Shown here: positions 34,486 through 43,304 of the stretch, in pieces
How the letters are laid out: each line of letters begins with the position of its first letter
Numbering within the stretch: the stretch's first letter is position 1
Assembly (NCBI GenBank): GCA_028278065.1
Contig: JANQFA010000032.1
Location: forward strand, 1-48,852
Origin: Myxococcota bacterium
Lineage (GTDB): Bacteria; Myxococcota_A; UBA9160; JAFDET01
DNA: 48,852 nucleotides
Direction: 5' to 3'
Made by a program: the position numbers and the translations under genes
The notes under the pieces: model-generated
Seen by the model: only the letters and a program-made list of their open reading frames with translations
Told to the model about the DNA's origin: nothing
Databases searched by the model: none

Positions 34486-35334
34486 TCACCCGGCCCGAAC
34501 GAGCAGCTCCCCGGCCTCTTCGACCATCCGCATCTGCGCATCCGCATCGGGAGCGAAGGCCAGGAGCACCAGCCGGTCCACGCCGAGCTCTGCGTAGCGG
34601 GCGACCGTGCCCGGATCCACGGGCGGCGGCGGCGTCACCGTGATCTCCAGCCGGTCGGCGCCGGCTGTCCGATCCACCTCGCCCGCGGCCTCCTCGAGTC
34701 CGGCCATGTCCGACGCCGTCAGCTCCGGCGTGCGCAGGAAGCCGTACCATCCGTCGCCATACCGCTGCGCCCGGCGGAAGGCGGGCGGGCTGGTGCCGCC
34801 CACCACGATGGGCGGGTGGGGCTCCTGCACGGGGCGGGGATGGGCGTCGACGCCCGCGAACGAGACCGTGTCTCCAGAATACGCGGGGCTGCGCATGGTC
34901 CAGAGGGCCCGGATCACCTCCAGGAACTCGTCGGTCCGGGCACCGCGGCTCTCGAAGTCGGCTCCGATCGCCCGGAACTCCGGCTCCAGATAGCCGGCGC
35001 CGATCCCGAAGACCAGGCGCCCGCCGGAGAGCACGTCCACGCTCGCGAGCTCCTTGGCGAGCACGACGGGATTGCGCTGGGGGAGGATCACGATGCCCGT
35101 GGCCAGCTTCACCCGCCGCGTCTGGCCCGCCAGGAAGGCGAGGCTCGCCAGCGGATCGAGCAGCCGCTCCTGCGGACCCACCGGCGAGGGCGGAACCTGT
35201 GGATCGGGCAGCACCACGTGCTCGGCCGTCCAGAGCGAGTCGAACCCCGCCTCCTCGGCGACCCGAGCAACCCGGGCGCTGGCCTCCGGATCGGCGCAGA
35301 CACCCACGTTGATTCCGTACAGTCCGAACTTCAT
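34486..35334 (-). CDS. LLM-class F420-dependent oxidoreductase
   Basis: 282 residues, ATG after an excellent GAGGAGGT. LLM pattern: MKFGLYGINVG, DSLWTAEHVV near 31-40, KLATGIVILPQRNP, GIGAGYLEPEF, PPIVVGGTSPPAFRRA, RYGDGWYGF. It is a paralogue-like relative of the protein at 2382, sharing the order of motifs but not the N-terminal insert. The flavin is predicted as F420. It diverges from the Rieske-glutamate synthase gene with 71 bases between starts, so the pair may share a control region. Substrate unknown. Confidence 0.87.
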   Translation of the reverse strand: MKFGLYGINVGVCADPEASARVARVAEEAGFDSLWTAEHVVLPDPQVPPSPVGPQERLLDPLASLAFLAGQTRRVKLATGIVILPQRNPVVLAKELASVDVLSGGRLVFGIGAGYLEPEFRAIGADFESRGARTDEFLEVIRALWTMRSPAYSGDTVSFAGVDAHPRPVQEPHPPIVVGGTSPPAFRRAQRYGDGWYGFLRTPELTASDMAGLEEAAGEVDRTAGADRLEITVTPPPPVDPGTVARYAELGVDRLVLLAFAPDADAQMRMVEEAGELLVRAG

Positions 35335-35405
35335 GCGACCTCCTCAGTCGAACAGGCATCCGAAGATAACCTCGAAAGGACGTTCAGCGTCCGCTGGAGA
35401 TCCCC

Positions 35406-37019
35406 GTGAAGAAGATCCGCATCGCCCGCTTCTCGGAGCTGGATCCCGCCAGGCCCGCCCCCGCCCTCGTCGCGAACGTGGACCTGGTGATCGTCCGCTG
35501 GCCCGACGAAGACCAGGTCTCGGTCCTCTACGGACGCTGCCTGCACCGAGGGGCGCCGCTCGCGGACGGAGAGGTGCGGGGTGAGGATCTGATCTGCGGC
35601 GTCCACGGCTGGGACTATCGCTTCCGCACCGGCGTTTCCGCATACACCAACAGCGAGATCCTGCACAAGTTCAGCCACTGGATCGAGGACGACGGCGTCT
35701 TCGTCGACGAGGACGAGGTGCGCGAGTGGGAGCGTTGCCACCCTCAGCCCTACGACCGTTCCGCCTATCAGGGTGCGTACCAGGATCCGCACGGCACGCC
35801 CGACGAGCCCTTCAACCACTGGATCCACGAGATGGCCGAGCACGGCCTCGAGCGCGTCGGACACCACGGCCGGGTGGACGCCATGGGAGTACCGCGGAGC
35901 CAGGTTCCGAGCTGGGAGGACATCCAGATCCTCACGGCCCAGCTCCATCGCGTACCGCTGCTCGACGACGAGCCGGTGGAGACCGAGCTCGTGATCGGCC
36001 CCGGGGCGAAGAAGCCCCTGAGGCTCGAGATCCCCCTCTTCGTGTCCGACATGAGCTTCGGCGCCCTCTCCGAGGAAGCCAAGATCGCCCTGGCGCGCGG
36101 CGCCGAGGCGGCGGGTACGGCGATCTGCTCTGGAGAAGGCGGCATGCTCCCCGAGGAGCAGGCGGAGAGCTCGCGCTACCTGTACGAGCTGGCCTCGGGA
36201 CGCTTCGGGTTCCGCATGGAGCTGCTCGAGAGGGTCCAGGCGTTCCACTTCAAGTGCGGGCAGGGCGCCAAGACCGGAACCGGAGGGCACCTTCCCGGAC
36301 ACAAGGTGCGGGGCAAGATCGCCGAGGTGCGCGGGCTTGCCGAGGGCACGTCGGCCATATCCCCCTCTCGCTTCCCCGAGTGGGAGCACGTCGCGGACTT
36401 CCGACGCTTCGCCGAAGAGGTGCGCGAGGTCACGGGAGGGATCCCCGTCGGCTTCAAGCTCTCGGCACAGCACGTGGAGCAGGACCTCGACGCCGCCCTC
36501 GAGGCCGGTGCCGACTACGTGATCCTGGATGGACGTGGGGGCGGCACCGGAGCCGCGCCGCGGATCTTCCGCGACAACATCAGCGTGCCGACCATCCCGG
36601 CCCTCGCCCGCGCGCGCCGGCACCTCGACTCCTGCGAACGGCGCGACGTCACCCTGATCATCACGGGCGGGCTACGCGTCCCATCCGACTTCGTCAAGGC
36701 CCTGGCGCTCGGTGCCGATGGGGTTGCCCTCTCCAACTCGGCCATCCAGGCGATCGGTTGCCTGGGGATGCGCGCCTGCCACACGAACAACTGTCCCGTC
36801 GGGATCGCCACCCAGCGTCCAGATCTCCGCGCGCGCCTCGAAGTGGGCCTGGCGGCGAAGCGGCTGGAGCGATTCCTGAGGAGCGCTGCGGAGATCATGT
36901 GCGTCATGGCGAGGGCCTGCGGCCACAGGCGCCTGGCCGACTTCGCCCTCGACGACCTCACGACCTGGAAGCGCGAGATGCACCACCTCGCCGGCATCGA
37001 GTACGGAGGCGTGGCATGA
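35406..37019 (+). CDS. Rieske domain fused to glutamate-synthase-type FMN/3Fe-4S domain
   Basis: 537 residues, GTG start after GGAGA. The N-terminal Rieske domain (about 1-110) has a full [2Fe-2S] site: C45-x-H47 and C64-x2-H67. The rest (about 150-530) is the FMN-binding TIM barrel of glutamate synthase: FVSDMSFGALS, a CSGEGGMLPEE block, GQGAKTGTGGHLPG, DGRGGGTGAAP and the 3Fe-4S ligands C452-x5-C458-x4-C463 followed by PVGIATQ. No glutaminase domain is present. The layout gives an electron path from Rieske centre through 3Fe-4S to FMN. Related FMN-binding glutamate-synthase-family proteins are mostly uncharacterised, so the true reaction may not be glutamate synthesis. It overlaps the next Rieske fusion gene by four bases. 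Confidence 0.88.
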   Translation: MKKIRIARFSELDPARPAPALVANVDLVIVRWPDEDQVSVLYGRCLHRGAPLADGEVRGEDLICGVHGWDYRFRTGVSAYTNSEILHKFSHWIEDDGVFVDEDEVREWERCHPQPYDRSAYQGAYQDPHGTPDEPFNHWIHEMAEHGLERVGHHGRVDAMGVPRSQVPSWEDIQILTAQLHRVPLLDDEPVETELVIGPGAKKPLRLEIPLFVSDMSFGALSEEAKIALARGAEAAGTAICSGEGGMLPEEQAESSRYLYELASGRFGFRMELLERVQAFHFKCGQGAKTGTGGHLPGHKVRGKIAEVRGLAEGTSAISPSRFPEWEHVADFRRFAEEVREVTGGIPVGFKLSAQHVEQDLDAALEAGADYVILDGRGGGTGAAPRIFRDNISVPTIPALARARRHLDSCERRDVTLIITGGLRVPSDFVKALALGADGVALSNSAIQAIGCLGMRACHTNNCPVGIATQRPDLRARLEVGLAAKRLERFLRSAAEIMCVMARACGHRRLADFALDDLTTWKREMHHLAGIEYGGVA

Positions 37020-38986
37020 GCGGCGACACGCGACGGATCTGGCACAAGGCACTGGAGACCGACGAGCTGGCCGAGGGCCGGGTCAAGTCGGTGAGCGTCG
37101 GAACGCACACGCTCTGCCTGACGCGGTTCGAGGGGCGCTACGCGGCGCTCGACAACAAGTGCCCGCACCAGGGCGGACCGCTCGGGGAAGGATCCATCGA
37201 GAACGGCTTCCTCCGCTGTCCCTGGCACGGCTGGGACTACCACCCGACGACGGGCCAGTCCCCCGAAGGCTTCGGCGACGGGGTGGCGACCTTCGACGTG
37301 GAGGAGCGCGAGGACGGCGTCTACGTCGCGATCGAAGAGGCGGTCGGGCACACGGCCACCGTCAGCGACGTGATGGCCGAGACCCTGGTCAACTGGGGGA
37401 TCCGGAACGTGTTCGGGATGGTGGGCCACTCCAACCTGGGTCTCGCGGATGCGCTGCGCCGCCAGGAGGAGGCCGGCCGGCTGCGCTACTTCGGGATCCG
37501 TCACGAGGGTGCGGCTTCCTTCGCCTGCTCCGCCTACGGGAAGCTCACCGGCCGGCCCGCGGCCTGCCTCAGCATCGCAGGTCCGGGCGCCACGAACCTG
37601 CTGACCGGTCTCTGGGACGCCAACGTCGACCGGGCGCCGGTCCTCGCGCTGACCGGCCAGGTGGACACCCAGGTGCTCGGGCCCGGCGCCTTCCAGGAGG
37701 TGGACCTGGGCGCCGCCTTCGGCAAGGTCGCCCGCTGGACGCAGCCCGTGCTGCACGACAGCCGGCACGCGGAGCTGGTGAACCTGGCCTGCAAGAGCGC
37801 CATCCTCGAGCGGGGCGTCTCCCACCTGATCTTCCCCGACGAGGTGCAGAACCTCGCCGCTCCCGCGGGCGCCGAGGCCGGCGGCCCTCGAGGACGCGTG
37901 GCCGACCGCGCCATCGCGCCACCCTCGCACGCCGTCGACGCCGCCCTCGCGCTCCTCTCCGGGGCGCGCCGGCCGGTCATCATCGTCGGACATGGCGCAC
38001 GCTTCGACATGCCGGCGGTCATGGCCCTGGCCGAGCACCTGCGGAGCCCCGTCATCACCACCTTCAAGGCGAAAGGTCTCGTCGCAGACGACCACCCGCT
38101 CGGGTGTGGCGTCCTCGGACGCAGCGGCACGCCGATCGCCAGCTGGTTCATGAACGAGTCGGACGCTCTGCTGGTGCTGGGAGCGAGCTTCAGCAATCAC
38201 ACCGGGATCACGCCCAAGAAGCCCACGATCCAGGTGGACTTCGACGCCATGACGCTCGGGAAGTTCCACGCCGTGGACGTCCCGGTATGGGGCGAGATCG
38301 GGAGGACCGTCGAGATCCTGCGCGAGCGGCTGCCCGTGAACGGCGACGCCGGCGACCCGCGCGCCGAGATCGCCGAGCGCTGGAAGATCTGGCGCGCCGA
38401 GAAGAGCCGCCGCGCCGGCGACGATCGCGGCCGGGGCGTGGACTCGGCGTCGATCTTCGCGGCGCTCTCGCGCCGGGTGCCCGAGGACGCGATCCTGCCC
38501 GTCGACGTCGGCAACAACACCTACTCGTTCGGCCGCTACTTCGAGTGCCGGCGCCAGGCCGTGCTGATGTCCGGCTACCTGGGCTCGATCGGCTTCGCCC
38601 TGCCGGCGGCTCTGGGCGCCTGGGCGGCCACCCAGGAAGACGACCCCGCCTTCCGCGGGCGCAAGGTGATCTCGATCTCCGGGGACGGCGGCTTCGGACA
38701 GTACATGGCCGAGCTGCTCACCGCCGTGAAGTACGGGATGGACATCACCCACGTGCTCCTCAACAACGACGAGCTGGGCAAGATCACGAAGGAGCAGCGG
38801 GCTGGGGACTGGGAGGTGTGGCAGACGTCCCTCCACAACCCGAGCTTCGCCGAGTACGCGAAGCTCGCCGGCGCCAAGGGCCTGCGTGTGGACGAGGGGA
38901 GCCAGCTCGACGACGCCCTGGCGGAGGCGATCGACCACGGCGGGCCCAGCCTGGTCGAGATCCGCTCCGACCCCGAGCTGATCTGA
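37016..38986 (+). CDS. Rieske domain fused to a ThDP-dependent enzyme
   Basis: 656 residues, ATGA overlap with the upstream gene. The N-terminal Rieske domain (about 1-108) has C49-x-H51 and C68-x2-H71. After a short linker the acetolactate synthase/pyruvate oxidase-type architecture follows: a PYR domain with the cofactor-activating Glu164 (IRHEGAAS), a central domain (about 300-440) and a PP domain with GDGGFGQ near 556-562 and LNND near 581-584 as Mg/ThDP site. Such enzymes decarboxylate 2-keto acids or join carbonyl compounds. A Rieske centre in the same chain suggests the ThDP intermediate is oxidised by one-electron steps. Substrate unknown; the coupled upstream FMN protein is a possible partner. 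Confidence 0.88.
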   Translation: MSGDTRRIWHKALETDELAEGRVKSVSVGTHTLCLTRFEGRYAALDNKCPHQGGPLGEGSIENGFLRCPWHGWDYHPTTGQSPEGFGDGVATFDVEEREDGVYVAIEEAVGHTATVSDVMAETLVNWGIRNVFGMVGHSNLGLADALRRQEEAGRLRYFGIRHEGAASFACSAYGKLTGRPAACLSIAGPGATNLLTGLWDANVDRAPVLALTGQVDTQVLGPGAFQEVDLGAAFGKVARWTQPVLHDSRHAELVNLACKSAILERGVSHLIFPDEVQNLAAPAGAEAGGPRGRVADRAIAPPSHAVDAALALLSGARRPVIIVGHGARFDMPAVMALAEHLRSPVITTFKAKGLVADDHPLGCGVLGRSGTPIASWFMNESDALLVLGASFSNHTGITPKKPTIQVDFDAMTLGKFHAVDVPVWGEIGRTVEILRERLPVNGDAGDPRAEIAERWKIWRAEKSRRAGDDRGRGVDSASIFAALSRRVPEDAILPVDVGNNTYSFGRYFECRRQAVLMSGYLGSIGFALPAALGAWAATQEDDPAFRGRKVISISGDGGFGQYMAELLTAVKYGMDITHVLLNNDELGKITKEQRAGDWEVWQTSLHNPSFAEYAKLAGAKGLRVDEGSQLDDALAEAIDHGGPSLVEIRSDPELI

Positions 38987-38994
38987 CGGAACGC

Positions 38995-39573
38995 TCAGCT
39001 CGGGTGCGACACGAGCACCGGCGCCACGAATCGCTCCACGAGCGCGCGCTCCTCGGCCTCGTCGGTGCCCGGCAGTGCCAGCAGGGAGACGATCACGCGC
39101 ACCATCCAGCGCGCGCGGAGCCGGTCCTCCGAGTCGCTGCCGTCTGCCGCGAAGAGACCCGCGACGAAGCCCCGGGTCATCCGATCCACCACCTCCGACG
39201 AGCGTGACATGCGCGCCGCCAGATCCGAGATCCCCGGCGCAAACCAGGCCGCCGTACCCGGACTGCCGCGCACCTCGCGCAGGGAGAGGACGATGCTCTC
39301 GACCAGCCGAGCGCGCGGATCCTCGATCTCGGCGATCGCATCGCGCACCCGCGCGTTGATGCGCCGCGCCTCGCGGTCGACGTAGGCGACGTGCAGGGCG
39401 TGGCGGTTGGGGAAGTAGCGGTACAGGGTGCCCCGCGAGCAGCCCGCGTACTCCGCCACCTTGCCCATGCCGGCCGCCGAGACGCCCAGCTCCACGAAGG
39501 CCTTGTCCGCCGCATCCAGGATGCGCTCGGCGGCCAGATCCGGCTGGGGCTCGCGCAGCCACGCCGCCGTCAC
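38995..39573 (-). CDS. TetR-family regulator
   Basis: 192 residues, GTG start in a GTGA overlap with the stop of the P450 gene, so both are on one transcript. Helix-turn-helix at about 14-60 (ERILDAADKAFVELG, then MGKVAEYAGCSRGTLYRYF). The ligand domain is unremarkable. It probably represses the P450 operon. The 3' end lies 8 bases from that of the ThDP enzyme gene on the other strand. Confidence 0.88.
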   Translation of the reverse strand: MTAAWLREPQPDLAAERILDAADKAFVELGVSAAGMGKVAEYAGCSRGTLYRYFPNRHALHVAYVDREARRINARVRDAIAEIEDPRARLVESIVLSLREVRGSPGTAAWFAPGISDLAARMSRSSEVVDRMTRGFVAGLFAADGSDSEDRLRARWMVRVIVSLLALPGTDEAEERALVERFVAPVLVSHPS

Positions 39574-40778
39574 GCGGCGCCCCTGGCGATGAAGGGCAGC
39601 GACTCGAAGCGCCGGACGAAGGGGCCCGGCCCGTAGCGCCCGGCCTCCGCGTCCACGGCGAACTCCGGACAGCGCGCGAGGATCTCCTCCAGGGCGATCC
39701 GGCCCTGGAGGCGCGCCGCGGCCGCGCCGATGCAGTGGTGCGGGCCGTAGCTGAAGGTCATGATGCGGCGCAGCTTGCGGTCCACGTCGCACTCGGCCGC
39801 ATCGTCTCCGAACTCGCGCTCGTCCACGTTCGCGGAGCCGTAGAGGAGCATCACCTTGCGGCCGCGGGGAATCGTCCTGCCCTCGATCTCGACGTCGCGG
39901 GTGGTGGTGCGAGCCAGGCCCTGTACCGGGGAGGTGAGGCGCAGCAGCTCGTCGATGGCGTTGGCCATGCGGCCCGGATCCTCGATCAGGAGCGCCCGCT
40001 GGTCGAGGCGACGCGTCAGGATCTCCAGGGCGCCGCCCAGCAGACCGGTGGTGGTGTCGTTTCCGCCGGCCACCATGGTGAATCCCATGCCGAGGACCTT
40101 GGCGGGGGAGACCGCCTCGCCGGTGTTCAGGCGTCCGTGCACGAGCGCCGAGATGAGATCGTCACCCGGCTCCTCGCGCCGCTTCTCCATGAGCCGGGCG
40201 AAGTAGCCCATCAGCTCCCCCACGGCGTCCGCGCCCGACAGGATGTTCCCCTCCGCGTTGGCCGCCACGATCGCGTAGCTCCAGCGGTCGAAGTGCTCGC
40301 GGTCCTCGCGCGGCACCCCGAGGAAGTGCGAGACCACCAGACTGGGCAGCGGCTTCAGGAGCTCCTGCACCACGTCGCCCTCCCCCGACTCGCGCAGCCG
40401 CTCCACGCGTTCCACCACGAACTCGCGGACCATCGGCTCGAGGTCGCGCACGGCGCGCGGGGTGAACTGCTTGATGGAGAGCTTGCGCAGAGAGGTGTGC
40501 TCGGGTGCGTCGAGCATCACGATGGGCGCCTCCACCCCGATCTTCTCCTTCTCGCCGTAGCTGAAGGTGAGTCCCTCGGCGGAGGAGAAGGTCGGCGCAT
40601 CGATCGCCGCCGCGCAGACGTCCTGGAAGCGCGACAGCACCCAGTAGTCCTCCCCCTCGCCGTTGTCCGGAACGTGGTGCACCGGGTCCTGGTCGCGCAG
40701 CGCCCGGTACATCGGGAACGGGTCGCGCCAGCCGTCGCGGCTGCGCGGCTCGAAGACGGGCGGAGTGGCTGCGGCCAT
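39570..40778 (-). CDS. Cytochrome P450
   Basis: 402 residues, ATG after GGAGGATCC. I-helix oxygen-activation motif AGGNDTTTG (about 236-244), ExxR region DELLRLTSP (about 271-279) and the haem-thiolate loop FSYGPHHCIGAAAA with Cys349. The length and absence of a membrane anchor fit soluble bacterial class I P450s, which need a ferredoxin and reductase that are not nearby. The CYP family number cannot be given from the sequence alone; terpene, steroid or fatty-acid hydroxylation are all open. It is the first gene of a P450-TetR operon and diverges from DUF2889. Confidence 0.92.
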   Translation of the reverse strand: MAAATPPVFEPRSRDGWRDPFPMYRALRDQDPVHHVPDNGEGEDYWVLSRFQDVCAAAIDAPTFSSAEGLTFSYGEKEKIGVEAPIVMLDAPEHTSLRKLSIKQFTPRAVRDLEPMVREFVVERVERLRESGEGDVVQELLKPLPSLVVSHFLGVPREDREHFDRWSYAIVAANAEGNILSGADAVGELMGYFARLMEKRREEPGDDLISALVHGRLNTGEAVSPAKVLGMGFTMVAGGNDTTTGLLGGALEILTRRLDQRALLIEDPGRMANAIDELLRLTSPVQGLARTTTRDVEIEGRTIPRGRKVMLLYGSANVDEREFGDDAAECDVDRKLRRIMTFSYGPHHCIGAAAARLQGRIALEEILARCPEFAVDAEAGRYGPGPFVRRFESLPFIARGAA

Positions 40779-40800
40779 GGGGATCCTCCGGGTGTGCCTC

Positions 40801-40846
40801 TGTGTAACAGAAATCTCTTTTTGTACAATATGCCCCCCCAGGGGGC
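40801..40846. promoter_or_regulatory. Control region between P450 and DUF2889 genes
   Basis: An AT-rich stretch (40801-40830, including TGTAACA and TTTTTGTACAATA) sits upstream of the P450 start and is a promoter/operator candidate on the minus strand. Directly next to it is a perfect GC hairpin, GCCCCC-CCA-GGGGGC at 40832-40846. The DUF2889 start at 40876 has no clear ribosome-binding site in the following 29 bases. No exact -10/-35 elements are assigned. Confidence 0.4.
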
Positions 40847-40875
40847 CGGCCCCACTGCTACTCTTGCGGCCCTCG

Positions 40876-41934
40876 ATGCAGATCCCCATCGCCGGCCACC
40901 CGCTCCACACCCGCTCGCTCACCATCGCCGTCTCCCTGGCCGACGACCGCAGCTGGCGCGTCCGCGGCGACGTGATCGACCTGCGCAAGTGCGGCTTCGT
41001 GCCGATGGCGGCCGACATCCAGCCGGCCGGGGTGATCCACCAGATGTGCATCCAGCTCGCCCTCGACCCCGGCGCTGCGCGCATCCTCTCGCTGGAGGTG
41101 GACCAGCCCCACGTGGCCATGGAGCCCTCCAACGAGAGCCGCGGCGAGTGCTGCCGCGACCCGGCACCCCGACTCCAGGCGCTGGTCGGCGAGTGCATGG
41201 ACGCCGGCTTCCTGAAGCGGCTCTCGGAGGTGTTCGGGGGCCCGCTCGGTTGCTCGCACCTCCTGACCCTGTTCCAGCTCATGGCCTCGGCGGTGCCCCG
41301 CGCCATCGCCCTCGAGCACGCCCTGCCCCAGCGCGAGCAGGCGGCACGGCACGCCGGCGAGCGCCTCTTCCGGCGCTCGGTCTTCGTGGACGGAAACGAG
41401 ATCGAGGGCGGCGACATCGGGCTGGGCGTCCAGCTGGGCGACGTCCACTCCCACGCCTACGCCACGATCGAATCTCCCCTCGAGCGGCTGGCCGGCGAGT
41501 GGGTGGTGCGCGCCTACGCCCGGGTGACACGACCCGGCTTCCTGCTGCGGGACGTGTGGGCGGCCGAGCGCCACCGGCAGGGAGCCGACCTGGCCGGTGC
41601 CGAGTGGCACGATCTCTCGGAGCGGATCGCCGAGATCGAGGGCGTCCCGATCGTGCCCGGGCTCGCCCGGAGGCTGATCGGGATCCTCGGCGATGCGCCG
41701 GGGGATCGCCTCCTGCTCGACACCCTGCTCCAGATGGCGCCGGGGCACATCCAGGTCCTGGCGGCGGTGATGGATCGCTGGCTCGCCGACCCGCCCGACG
41801 GCGTGAAGGTGACGCGCGAGTCGGCGCGGGAGTCCGACATCGGGCAGTTCGGGGGCAACGCCGACTCCTGCTACATGTGGCGGCGCAGCGGTCCGCTCCT
41901 GGCCGGGAGGCCGGAGCCCGACGCCGCTACCTGA
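40876..41934 (+). CDS. DUF2889 family protein
   Basis: 352 residues. The diagnostic stretch is LGCSHLLTLFQLM near 120-132, with the N-terminal RSLTIAVSLADDRSWRVRG and DLRKCGF motifs typical of DUF2889. The function is unknown; the family often lies in catabolic or beta-oxidation gene clusters. The C-terminal third (CYMWRRSGPLL) is conserved in many members. The start is fixed by family length, since no strong ribosome-binding site is seen. It diverges from the P450 gene and its end overlaps the convergent lipoprotein gene by 8 bases. Confidence 0.82.
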   Translation: MQIPIAGHPLHTRSLTIAVSLADDRSWRVRGDVIDLRKCGFVPMAADIQPAGVIHQMCIQLALDPGAARILSLEVDQPHVAMEPSNESRGECCRDPAPRLQALVGECMDAGFLKRLSEVFGGPLGCSHLLTLFQLMASAVPRAIALEHALPQREQAARHAGERLFRRSVFVDGNEIEGGDIGLGVQLGDVHSHAYATIESPLERLAGEWVVRAYARVTRPGFLLRDVWAAERHRQGADLAGAEWHDLSERIAEIEGVPIVPGLARRLIGILGDAPGDRLLLDTLLQMAPGHIQVLAAVMDRWLADPPDGVKVTRESARESDIGQFGGNADSCYMWRRSGPLLAGRPEPDAAT

Positions 41935-43288
41935 TCCCCTCGAAGCGCGCCTTCCATTCGTCCATCGATCCCTCGAGGATCTCGTTGCGCGCCTGGTCCA
42001 GCTCCCGCAGCAAGTCGGCCAGCTTGCGTACCTTCTCGCGCTGGCTCTCGATGTACGCGTAGTAGATCTCGCGGTCGACGTGATAGGCATCGTCGCGGAA
42101 GCGGTCGCGCCAGCTCGGCGAGTCGTCCCGCGCTTCGAGGATCTCGGTGTAGCGGTCGAAGTAGTAGCGGAGGTTGGCGTCGAGCTGGATGAAGCGGCCG
42201 TCGGTGAGCAGGCGCCGCGCGCGTTCCGTCGCCACGTTCTGGAAGAAGCCGCCCAGCACGAGCATCCGGTACTTCGTGTCGTAGAGACGGTTGATCTGCA
42301 GGATGGGCATCATCTTGACGAGTCCGCCGGGCGAGGCCGGGAGCCAGCCGTGGGTCTTGAGCACGGACCAGCGGAGCTCGTCCTTGCGGACCTTGTCGAA
42401 GTCCTCGAGGGGGAACTCGTTGGCCAGGTACGCCAGATCCACGAAGGTGTTGGCGGGCACCGCGATGTTGGCGAGGGCACCCAGCTTGGCGGCGTTGACG
42501 GACTTGGGCTTCCACACCCCGGCGGCCGCCAGCGCATTGTGCAGGGTGTGGACGCAATTGTCGGAGAGCCCGTTCCAGTTGTAGTCCGCCTCGCCGTTCG
42601 CGTACTCGTCGTTCAGCGCATTCAGGTACTCCATGGCCGCGTGGAGCATCTTCTCCGGCATCGGCAGGCGCGTGCAGAAGACGGTCCGCCCGAAGCGCAG
42701 GGCGAAGTCCGTTCCGAGTGATTCGTTCTCGACCATGCGACGCACGCTGGGCGGCTCGGTCTCCCCGTCGAAGGGGTGAAACTCGATGCCCCTGAACATG
42801 TCGAGCGCGAGCGCCTCTTCGACGACCTGCTTCCAGCGCTCCTTGTCGAGCAGCTCCCAGTCGCTGAGCCCCCCGTCGAAGAACAGGGACTTGCCCGGCG
42901 TGCCTACCCAGTTGACGTTCCTGAAGTAGCGATTGACGCTCACGCCGGCGCCGTGCTCGGGATCGGAGCGGTCGGCGGTGGCGCGGCGGCAGGGGCGCAG
43001 GCGCGGATACGCTGCCGTCTCGTCGACGCAGGCGCCCTTCAGGTACATGACCGCGTGACCCGGAGAGCCGCCCTTGGCGGCGTCCAGCTCGCCCCCCTCG
43101 CGCGGCCGGTACTGGCTGACGGCGCAGAGCTCCACGTAGTGGTCGGAGACCGCCTCGTAGATGAAGTCCGGGCGCACGGCGGGTGCGACGCTCTTGGAGG
43201 GATCGCGGAAGAGCTCGGCGACCGCGCAGCCGGTCGAGGCGAGCGAGACGAGGAGAAGACCCAGGATGGGAAGTCGTGCGAGGAGCAT
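41927..43288 (-). CDS. Lipoprotein with NlpC/P60- or DUF4105-like His...Cys pattern
   Basis: 453 residues. Lipoprotein signal with ASTGC (Cys21). A GHAVMYL strand (His78) and, much later, DNCVHTLHN (Cys245) recall the circularly permuted NlpC/P60 and DUF4105 papain-like folds, in which a His and a Cys pair up. That reading is by pattern only. The C-terminal ~150 residues are charged and helical (REKVRKLADLLRELDQARNEI). If the site is real, the protein would be a membrane-anchored amidase or acyltransferase. It diverges from the parvulin gene across a 26-base tandem repeat. Confidence 0.65.
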   Translation of the reverse strand: MLLARLPILGLLLVSLASTGCAVAELFRDPSKSVAPAVRPDFIYEAVSDHYVELCAVSQYRPREGGELDAAKGGSPGHAVMYLKGACVDETAAYPRLRPCRRATADRSDPEHGAGVSVNRYFRNVNWVGTPGKSLFFDGGLSDWELLDKERWKQVVEEALALDMFRGIEFHPFDGETEPPSVRRMVENESLGTDFALRFGRTVFCTRLPMPEKMLHAAMEYLNALNDEYANGEADYNWNGLSDNCVHTLHNALAAAGVWKPKSVNAAKLGALANIAVPANTFVDLAYLANEFPLEDFDKVRKDELRWSVLKTHGWLPASPGGLVKMMPILQINRLYDTKYRMLVLGGFFQNVATERARRLLTDGRFIQLDANLRYYFDRYTEILEARDDSPSWRDRFRDDAYHVDREIYYAYIESQREKVRKLADLLRELDQARNEILEGSMDEWKARFEGIR

Positions 43289-43304
43289 GCCCCGATTCTC
43301 GGCC

